Of a stretch of 64,000 nt of DNA, positions 57,569 through 64,000 are shown piece by piece. Source of the stretch: Methylosinus sp. LW4 (GTDB lineage Bacteria; Pseudomonadota; Alphaproteobacteria; Rhizobiales; Beijerinckiaceae). The stretch covers positions 1,397,748-1,461,747 of the forward strand of contig NZ_KB900626.1 of the NCBI RefSeq assembly GCF_000379125.1, read 5' to 3'. The position numbers and the translations under genes were made by a program. The notes beneath the pieces are model-generated. The model worked only from the letters and a program-made list of their open reading frames with translations. It was not told the DNA's origin and searched no databases. Every line of letters starts with the position of its first letter. Positions within the stretch are counted from its first letter, which is position 1.

Positions 57569-58411
57569 TCATCCGCCGATGGTCGCGAGATAATTCCGCG
57601 ACAGCGTCGGCAGATCGGCGCGGAACGCCGCCGCGAAAGCCGAGGCGAATCCTTTCCCCTCCTCCAGCCCCCGCAAAAGCGCGGCGAAGCCCGCCTCGTC
57701 CTGCGCCTTCAGCCAGGCCACGAACATCGCGGCTTGGCGAAAGGCCAGCCGCTGACGATAGACGAGATCGAATCGCGCGAAATTGTCGCCACGCTCCTCG
57801 GCGAAGGCGATGGACGAAAAATCCCGCCAGACGCCCTGCTCGCTCATGATGAGCGCATGTCCGTCGCGAATGCGCGCCCTCGCCTCCTCCTCGCTCATCT
57901 CCTCCGCGCCGGCGCCGCCCGAGATCATGACCGCGAGGCCTTCCACGAACCAGCTCGGCGGACGCTCCGCCCATAATCCCCGCCAGCCGAAGAAGTGGGC
58001 GTGCGAGAGCTCATGCGTCAGCACCGGCGCGAGGCGGGCGCTCTCCGCGCCGCAGAGGGTCGGCGAGAGCACGACGCGGCCGGACAAGGCGACTGCGGCG
58101 ATGCGGGGATCGCCCGCGCCATTGGCCTTGGCGTAATTATCATAAGAGCCATAGACGCCGACGATGGGCGTTCTGGCGAAAGGGCGTCCATGCGCATCCT
58201 CGACACTGCGAATCGCCTCCGGCAGCATGCGGCCGACGATGGTGGCGCAGCCCTCGGCCGCCGGCTCGAAATGCACGGGCGAATCGGCGGCGAGCGCGGG
58301 CAGCCATTCGGGATCGTTGAGGGCGGCCAGCGCAAAATTCCACAGGCGCGGGGCCGCGCCGAGCGCGAGGCTGACGATGACCAGCAAGGTCAGCGAGAAA
58401 AAAGGTCTCAT
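57569..58411 (-). CDS. Secreted gluzincin-type peptidase-like protein
   Basis: It is 280 aa. A signal peptide (MRPFFSLTLLVIVSLALGAA) precedes a catalytic-type site LTHELSHAHFFG (HExxH) and PSWFVEGLAVMISGG, whose Glu would be the third zinc ligand. This is the peptidase MA-like layout. It is a periplasmic or membrane-bound host protein. The substrate is unknown. Confidence 0.75.
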   Translation of the reverse strand: MRPFFSLTLLVIVSLALGAAPRLWNFALAALNDPEWLPALAADSPVHFEPAAEGCATIVGRMLPEAIRSVEDAHGRPFARTPIVGVYGSYDNYAKANGAGDPRIAAVALSGRVVLSPTLCGAESARLAPVLTHELSHAHFFGWRGLWAERPPSWFVEGLAVMISGGAGAEEMSEEEARARIRDGHALIMSEQGVWRDFSSIAFAEERGDNFARFDLVYRQRLAFRQAAMFVAWLKAQDEAGFAALLRGLEEGKGFASAFAAAFRADLPTLSRNYLATIGG

Positions 58412-58510
58412 GACGAAAAATCCGCGCGGCGCGCCGCCTCTCGACGGCTGAACGCCAAATCGATCGCCGGCGCAAAAAAATATGCGCCGGAGCTTATTAC
58501 AGGAAAGACG

Positions 58511-59329
58511 TCAGCGCGAGCCGATCGAGACCGGCGTCCAGCCGCCTGCCTCCATCTCCACGGCGAAGGAGACGCCGCGGGCAATGAGCTTGTTGCGGTC
58601 GGAAACGCCGGCGACGGGCGCGCGGTCCGATGTCGCGATCTCCGCGATCGGCGCGCCAGCCGGCGCCGTCTGGTCCGGCCGCGCCAGCCCGCTGATTCGG
58701 CCGGCGACCGGGGCGCGCACCGGCTCCTCGCCGATGAAGCCCAAAATCTCCTCCGCCTCGACGCGCTCCCCGATCGTCTTGCGCGCGGCGAGCGCGCCTT
58801 CCGACATCGCGATCACGTCCCAATAGTCGAGCGCGAGGCGATCCGCCTCGCGGCGGCTCGACGGCGCGTCTCCGGCGCGCAGCACGGCGCCCGGATCGAG
58901 ACCATCGGTCTCGATGACGAGATCGCAATCGGCGCCGGCGACGAAGCCGGAGCCGACTCCGATCGTCAGCTCGGCCACATTGGCGATAGATCGGGCCGGG
59001 CGGCCGTCATGGTCCGGCGCGGAGATGATGACGTCCCAGGGCCAGCGCTCCACCACCTCGTCGAAAGGCCGCAGCAGAAGCGGCAGAAATTGCCGGGTCT
59101 GCATGCCGCAGAGAAATTCCGTCGGCCGGTCGGCGCGGCGCGCCTCGACGCCGCCCAGGGCGGCGACGCCGTCGAACCAGGCGTCGGCGTAGCACATGCG
59201 CCGCCGCAGCGCCCGCGGCGGCCGCTCCTGATGGAGCACGGTGGCGTAGCCTTCGCCGATCAGACGCCTCGCCACCGCCGAGGCCCTTTCCCCGACGCCG
59301 CAGACGAGGATGCAAAGCTCTTTGTTCAT
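58511..59329 (-). CDS. EF2563/YqeB-type molybdenum-hydroxylase accessory protein
   Basis: It is 272 aa. LCILVCGVGERASAVARRLI is an NAD-like Rossmann start, followed by YATVLHQERPPRALRRRMCY, ADAWFDGVAALGGVEARRAD, and IGVGSGFVAGADCDLVIETD, a pattern of the selenium-dependent molybdenum hydroxylase system family. The C-terminal half (IGFIGEEPVRAPVAGRISGL-like) is a barrel. No molybdenum hydroxylase gene is in the window, so its partner lies elsewhere. Host gene. Confidence 0.72.
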   Translation of the reverse strand: MNKELCILVCGVGERASAVARRLIGEGYATVLHQERPPRALRRRMCYADAWFDGVAALGGVEARRADRPTEFLCGMQTRQFLPLLLRPFDEVVERWPWDVIISAPDHDGRPARSIANVAELTIGVGSGFVAGADCDLVIETDGLDPGAVLRAGDAPSSRREADRLALDYWDVIAMSEGALAARKTIGERVEAEEILGFIGEEPVRAPVAGRISGLARPDQTAPAGAPIAEIATSDRAPVAGVSDRNKLIARGVSFAVEMEAGGWTPVSIGSR

Positions 59330-59505
59330 CGACCCTTCTCAGCCTCGACACGCCTGCGACGCATCGATATGTATCAGAATTATATATTGAAGCGCAACCG
59401 GCCCTGCCGCAGCGCACCCACCGCGCCGATCTCTCGGGATCTGAGGGATGCGAGACGCGGCGGCCTGCTGTATAGCAGAGCCTCCAGTGATCCTGCGCGC
59501 GCGAA

Positions 59506-59925
59506 ATGACCCATACGCACACTCTCGCCGTCCGCGTCTATTACGAGGACACGGATTTCTCCGGTCTCGTCTACCACGCCTCTTATCTGCGCTTCATGGA
59601 GCGCGGCCGCACCGAGCTGCTGCGCGATCTCGGCCTCGGCCAGCGCGAGCTGCTGGAGGCGCAAGGCGGACTGTTCTTCGTCGTGCGCGCCTTGACGATC
59701 GATTTCCGCAAGCCCGCGCAAATGGACGATTCCCTCATCGTCGAGACGATCGTCCGCGAAGTGTCCGGCGCCTCCTTCGATCTCGACCAGCGCGTCATGC
59801 GAGGCGAGGAGCCGCTGGTTTCGGCCCAAGTGAGAATCGCCGCGGTCGAAGGCGGCCGGCCGCGCCGCATGCCGGCCGATGTGCGGGCGAAGTTCCTCTC
59901 CGTCGCCAGCCCGCGCGGCGCGTGA
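59506..59925 (+). CDS. ybgC: Tol-Pal-associated acyl-CoA thioesterase YbgC
   Basis: It is 139 aa, hotdog fold. VYYEDTDFSGLVYHASYLRF carries the catalytic Asp of the 4HBT family, and LTIDFRKPAQMDDSLIVETI and SFDLDQRVMRGEEPLVSAQV complete it. It hydrolyses acyl-CoA or acyl-ACP near the membrane and is usually first in the tol-pal cluster, as here. Confidence 0.9.
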   Translation: MTHTHTLAVRVYYEDTDFSGLVYHASYLRFMERGRTELLRDLGLGQRELLEAQGGLFFVVRALTIDFRKPAQMDDSLIVETIVREVSGASFDLDQRVMRGEEPLVSAQVRIAAVEGGRPRRMPADVRAKFLSVASPRGA

Positions 59926-60173
59926 CCTTTACGGTCCCTTAAGCCTTCCACTCATATTTTCCGATTGTGCGGCGCATCCAGGACAAAATCTCGGCGGATT
60001 CGCGCTCCATACCGCTCTTGCCCCACAGCCTTCGGCGCGGCGCTGCGGGAGCGAGCGCGACGTGATTGGCCTTTATCCGCGCCTCTAGTCCCGGCGCGGG
60101 CGGGAGCCGAGGATTTCCGCCGCTCGCCGCCAGAGTTTCGCCGCCGACCCCGCGACTTCCGAGGACGACTTTC

Positions 60174-60911
60174 ATGAATCCAGCCGAAATCGCCGCCCCG
60201 CTCTCCGGCGCCGCCGCCGAGGTCTCCATCTGGGGCATGTTCTGGGGCGCGCATATCGTCGTCAAGCTGGTGATGGTCGGCCTGCTGCTGGCCTCGGTCT
60301 GGTGCTGGGCGATCATCGTCAACAAGGTTCTGCTGTTCTCGCGCACGCGCCGCGCCATGGACCGCTTCGAGGAAGTGTTCTGGTCCGGCTCCTCGCTCGA
60401 GGATCTCTACGCCAAGCTGCAGGAGCGCCCTGCGGCCGGCATGGGCAGCCTGTTCATCGCCGCCATGCGCGAGTGGAAGCGCTCCTTCCAGAACGCCGGC
60501 GCCTCCTTCATGGGACTGCAGGCGCGCATCGACAAAGTGCTGGACGTCTCCATCGCCCGCGAGGTCGAGAAGCTCGAATCCAATCTCCTGGTGCTGGCGA
60601 CGGTCGCCTCGGCCGGCCCCTTCGTCGGACTGTTCGGCACGGTCTGGGGCATTATGACCTCCTTCCGCTCCATCGCCGCCTCCAAGAACACCTCGCTCGC
60701 GGTCGTCGCGCCCGGCATTGCGGAGGCGCTGCTCGCCACCGCCATCGGCCTCTTCGCCGCCATTCCGGCGCTGGTCGCCTATAACAAGCTGCAGGGCGAC
60801 GTCGCCCGCACGCAGGCGCGGCTCGAGAGCTTCGCCGACGAATTCTCCGCCATTCTGTCGCGCCAGATCGATCAGCACGCCGGCCAGTCCGGCCGCGATC
60901 GCGCGGCCTGA
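60174..60911 (+). CDS. tolQ: TolQ, inner-membrane proton channel subunit
   Basis: It is 245 aa, MotA/TolQ/ExbB family. Three membrane helices: VVKLVMVGLLLASVWCWAII, a middle one LVLATVASAGPFVGLFGTVW, and GIAEALLATAIGLFAAIPAL. The conserved GLFGTVWGIM and AEALLATAIGL motifs line the proton path with TolR. It is followed 15 nt later by tolR. Confidence 0.95.
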   Translation: MNPAEIAAPLSGAAAEVSIWGMFWGAHIVVKLVMVGLLLASVWCWAIIVNKVLLFSRTRRAMDRFEEVFWSGSSLEDLYAKLQERPAAGMGSLFIAAMREWKRSFQNAGASFMGLQARIDKVLDVSIAREVEKLESNLLVLATVASAGPFVGLFGTVWGIMTSFRSIAASKNTSLAVVAPGIAEALLATAIGLFAAIPALVAYNKLQGDVARTQARLESFADEFSAILSRQIDQHAGQSGRDRAA

Positions 60912-60926
60912 GCGGGAGCGCCGGAA

Positions 60927-61376
60927 ATGGGAGCGTCGGTCGCCGCAGGACGCAAGGGCTCGGGACGCCGCCGGCGCGGAACGCCGCGCTACGGCGCCAT
61001 GGCCGAGATCAATATGACGCCCTTCATCGACGTGATGCTGGTGCTGCTCATCATCTTCATGGTGGCGGCGCCCCTGCTCGCCACTGGCGTCGCCGTCGAC
61101 CTGCCGCAGACCAAGGCCGGGCCGCTCAATATCGATCAGAAGCCGCTGTCCATCGCCGTGGACGACAAGGGGCAGATCTTTCTGATGGATCAGCCGATCG
61201 AGATCGGCCAGCTGCTCGACCGTCTGAAGGAGACCGCCAAAGCGGGCTTCGACGAGCGCATCTATATGCGCGCTTCGAAGACGGTGAATTACGGCCGCGT
61301 CGCCGAGATCATGTCGATGGTGACGAGCGCCGGCTACAAGAAGGTCGCTCTCGTGACCGAAGTGGACAAGAAGTGA
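60927..61376 (+). CDS. tolR: TolR, Tol-Pal energy-coupling subunit
   Basis: It is 149 aa, ExbD/TolR family. A short Gly/Arg-rich cytosolic end precedes INMTPFIDVMLVLLIIFMVA, with the proton-binding Asp in FIDVMLVLL. The periplasmic domain follows (VAVDLPQTKAGPLNIDQKPL). It works with TolQ to drive TolA. Confidence 0.95.
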   Translation: MGASVAAGRKGSGRRRRGTPRYGAMAEINMTPFIDVMLVLLIIFMVAAPLLATGVAVDLPQTKAGPLNIDQKPLSIAVDDKGQIFLMDQPIEIGQLLDRLKETAKAGFDERIYMRASKTVNYGRVAEIMSMVTSAGYKKVALVTEVDKK

Positions 61377-61385
61377 GGGGAAGCG

Positions 61386-62654
61386 TTGAAGCCCTCGCGT
61401 TCCGAACCTGGCCTCATCGTATCGGCCGCCGTCCATGCCGGACTGCTGCTGGCGACGCTCATCGCCTTTTCGGACACGAAGAAATTCGATGATGCGCAGG
61501 AGACCGTGCCGGTCGATATCGTCACGGATGCGCAGCTCAATCAGGTGATGAAGGGCGAGAAGGCCGCCAAGGAGATCAAGCCCGTTCAGCGCGCCGACAA
61601 GATCGCCGAGCAGCACGAGACCAAGCCGCTGCCGCCGCTCGCCGAGGCCAAGAAGGACGTCGCCGCCCCGCCCCCGCCGCTGAAGCCGCGGCTCGAGGAG
61701 CCGGAGGACAAGCCCGAAGCCCCGCCTCCTCCCAAGCGGGTCGCCGCTCTGCCGCCGACGCCTGAGCCGCCGCTCCGCCCGACCCCGCCCAAGCCGGAAC
61801 CGCCGAAGCCGCAGCCGGCCAAGGCGGAGCCTCCCAAGCCCGAGCCCCCCAAGCCGGAACGCGCCAAGCCTGCGCCGACGCCGCCCGAGCGCGAGGAGCC
61901 GGAAGAGGCCGAGGTGGTGAAGCCCAAGCCCCCCGTGCGTCCGAAGCCCGAGAAGGAGGCCAAGGAGACGCCGCAGCCTCCCGAGAAGCCGAAGCCCAAG
62001 GAAGAGCCCAGGAAGGACGAGCCCAAGAAGGAAGAGGCCAAGAAGGAAGAGGCCAAGCCGAAGGAGCCGGCGACCAAGCAATTGAAGGTCGATGAGGTGG
62101 CCAAGCTCCTCGAGAAGAAGAAGGCCGCCGAAAAGGGCGCGCCGAGCGACTCCGACGAGAAGAAGAAATCCGACAAGCCGCCGGCCAAGCCGAAATCCGG
62201 CGACGAGGCCGCGCCCAAATCGAAATTCGACGCGGCCAATATCGCCAATCTCTTGAGCCATGAGGCGCCGCAACGCCGCGCCGCGACCGGCGCCGATCTC
62301 ACCAAGACCGCCTCGCTCGGCGCGCCGACGGCGAGCGCGCCGCGCATGTCGCCGACGCTGCAAGCGCAGATCGACGCCTATACGGTCGATCACTATCGCC
62401 GCTGCTGGCAAGCGGCGCTGTCGATCAATGCGCAGAGCTATGTGCCGCGTGTGGAATTCCGCCTGTCGCGGGAGGGCGCGCTGGAGGGCGCGCCGCGCCT
62501 GCTCAACCCCTCCTCCGATCCCGTCGAGCACAGCCGCGGCGAGCAGGCGCTCGGCGCCGTGCGCCGCTGCAGCCCCATGCCGATTCCGGCCGCCTTCGCG
62601 CCCTATTACGATTATTGGCGCGTCACGGAATTGGACATGAGGGAGGATATGTAG
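61386..62654 (+). CDS. tolA: TolA, envelope-spanning protein
   Basis: It is 422 aa from a TTG start ([20 protein letters not shown]). One membrane helix ([18 protein letters not shown]), then a very long Pro/Lys/Glu-rich spacer (about 55-290, e.g. [20 protein letters not shown]) that spans the periplasm, and a TolA C-terminal domain ([37 protein letters not shown]). The spacer is Pro-rich rather than the Ala-helix of E. coli. It transmits the TolQR force to TolB/Pal. Confidence 0.92.
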   Translation: MKPSRSEPGLIVSAAVHAGLLLATLIAFSDTKKFDDAQETVPVDIVTDAQLNQVMKGEKAAKEIKPVQRADKIAEQHETKPLPPLAEAKKDVAAPPPPLKPRLEEPEDKPEAPPPPKRVAALPPTPEPPLRPTPPKPEPPKPQPAKAEPPKPEPPKPERAKPAPTPPEREEPEEAEVVKPKPPVRPKPEKEAKETPQPPEKPKPKEEPRKDEPKKEEAKKEEAKPKEPATKQLKVDEVAKLLEKKKAAEKGAPSDSDEKKKSDKPPAKPKSGDEAAPKSKFDAANIANLLSHEAPQRRAATGADLTKTASLGAPTASAPRMSPTLQAQIDAYTVDHYRRCWQAALSINAQSYVPRVEFRLSREGALEGAPRLLNPSSDPVEHSRGEQALGAVRRCSPMPIPAAFAPYYDYWRVTELDMREDM

Positions 62655-62710
62655 CGACGGTCATTCTCTTCGCCTTCGAAAATTCGAAAACGCCCAGGAC
62701 CACCCTCTCA

Positions 62711-64000
62711 TGACGTTTCACATCGACCGCCGCTCGGCCGTCCATATTCTCGCCGGCGCGACCCTCTCGCCTCTCCTCGCCGCGCCGGCGCGCGCGGCGC
62801 GCGTGCTCGATCTGCGCGCGGGCGGCGGCTTTCAGCCGGTCTCCGTCGCGGTGACGAATTTCTCGGGCGACGAGGCGGCGCGCATAGTGACGAGCGTCGT
62901 CGTCAATAATTTCAAGCGCTCGGTCTTTCTGCGCCCCATAGAGCCGGGCGCCGTCCCGGAGCCCGCCGGCTCCGAGGCCACGCCCAATCTCGATCTCTTC
63001 CGCACGCTCAATGCGCAATATGTCGTCACCGGCCGCTCGCAACGCAGCCCGGACGGACGGCTCAAAACAGAGTTCCGCCTCTTCGACGTCTCCACCGGCG
63101 AGCAGGCGGCGGGCCAGCAATATGTCACCGATTCCGCCAATATGCGCCGCGTCGCGCATCTCGTCTCGGATGCGGTGTTCACGCGCATCACCGGCGAGAA
63201 GGGGTTCTTCGACACGCGCGTGGTCTTCGTCGACGAGAGCGGTCCGAAGGAGCATCGCCGCAAGCGCCTCGCCATAATGGATCAGGACGGCGCCAATGTG
63301 CGCTATCTGACTCGCGGCGAGGAGCTCGTCGTCACGCCGCGCTTCTCGCCCTCCTCGCAGGACGTCACCTACATGTCCTTCGGCTCCGCCGATCCGAAGG
63401 TGCTGCTGCTGAACATAGAAAGCGGCCAGCGCGAGGTGGTCGGCAATTTTCCTGGCATGACCTTCTCGCCGCGTTTCTCGCCGGACGGGCAGAAGATCGT
63501 GATGTCGCTGTCGCAGGGCGCCGCCACCAATCTCTACGCCATGGATTTGCGCTCGCGCACGACGACGCGGCTCACCGACACCAACGCCATCGACACCTCG
63601 CCCTCCTATTCGCCGAGCGGCGGCGAGATCGTCTTCGAATCCGACCGCGGCGGCTCGCAGCAGATTTACGTGATGGGCGCGGGCGGCGGCGGCGCGCGTC
63701 GCATCTCCTTCGGCCAGGGCCATTATTCGACGCCGGTATGGTCGCCCAAGGGCGATTACATCGCCTTCACCAAGCAATCCTCCGGCTCCTTCGGCATTGG
63801 CGTGATGAAGCCGGACGGCTCCGGCGAGCGCATCCTCACCGAGGGCTTTCACAACGAAGGCCCGACCTGGGCGCCGAATGGGCTGTTCCTGATGTTCTTC
63901 CGCGATTCCGGAGGCAGCGGCGGCGCGAAGATTTTCATGGTCGATATTTTTGGCCGCTCGGAATTCCCCGTGCCGACGCCGTCCTACGCGTCCGATCCGT
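62711..64000 (+). CDS. tolB: TolB, periplasmic beta-propeller (3' end outside window)
   Basis: The ATG at 62711 begins [17 protein letters not shown], a signal with an RR pair compatible with Tat export, as in many alphaproteobacterial TolB proteins. The N-terminal domain ([20 protein letters not shown]) and propeller blades ([13 protein letters not shown] SP motifs: [61 protein letters not shown]) are present. It is open to the right edge with 430 codons, probably only a few short of its end. Confidence 0.93.

Noticed and set aside
1..64000. CRISPR arrays, insertion sequences, toxin-antitoxin pairs
   Set aside because: Both strands were read for regularly spaced repeats, transposase motifs and typical small toxin/antitoxin pairs. 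The only short regular repeats are the origin iterons, and no transposase-like protein is present.

Overview
The window is high-GC alphaproteobacterial DNA. Most of it is one apparently complete temperate siphophage genome inserted in a tRNA-Pro gene. The host flanks hold a Tim44-like protein and folA on the left. On the right are a secreted zinc peptidase-like protein, an EF2563/YqeB-type molybdenum-hydroxylase accessory protein, and the ybgC-tolQ-tolR-tolA-tolB cluster (tolB runs off the end). The Tol order, the Tat-like TolB signal and the phage gene families fit Hyphomicrobiales. A Methylosinus/Methylocystis-like host is plausible but unproven.

The prophage lies between two 58-bp direct repeats (1551-1608 and 57459-57516) formed by the 3' part of tRNA-Pro(CGG). 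The left copy keeps the intact tRNA. The layout follows lambda logic. A leftward early operon (12807 to 1672) runs from coiled-coil proteins through a ParB-like protein, a double LuxR-HTH protein, a DUF5131 (Gp37/Gp68) protein, an ASCH-like protein and a Tat-signal protein to excisionase and integrase. Its genes are largely joined by 4-nt start/stop overlaps. The immunity region (12.8-14.8 kb) has a LexA/CI-type repressor, a Cro-like gene, a His-rich exported protein downstream of the repressor, and a small exported HNH-like protein. Five copies of a 12-bp site of form GGT(N6)ACC lie in two clusters: two at the leftward promoter and three between cI and the Cro-like gene. I read these as OL and OR.

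The rightward early operon (14.5-23.6 kb) carries small proteins, a free-standing TSCPD protein, a cupin-like protein, a frameshifted SNF2 helicase, an MT-A70 methyltransferase and a lambda-O-like initiator. The initiator gene contains an iteron array followed by an AT-rich tract, probably the replication origin. Next come a NusG paralog, a pair of RNA hairpins and an HNH nuclease.

The late region (24.9-57.0 kb) is an HK97-type head module (TerS, TerL, portal, ClpP-like protease, capsid, connectors), then a siphovirus tail module with a canonical -1 slippery site in the tail chaperone. After these come a tape measure, an NlpC/P60 protein, a J-like tip protein and three receptor-binding proteins. 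One fibre has an SGNH/acetylesterase-like domain and another a five-bladed-propeller glycosidase-like domain. An AT-rich O-acyltransferase gene sits directly after the fibres, and an antisense lipoprotein gene interrupts the tail operon. Both look like lysogenic-conversion genes. A GH19 endolysin, holin candidates and nested spanins end the late operon at a strong terminator.

The main candidates for new biology are the OL/OR operator system, the origin inside the initiator gene, the NusG-paralog/hairpin unit, the deacetylase-fibre/acyltransferase pairing, and the set of exported lysogen-expressed proteins.
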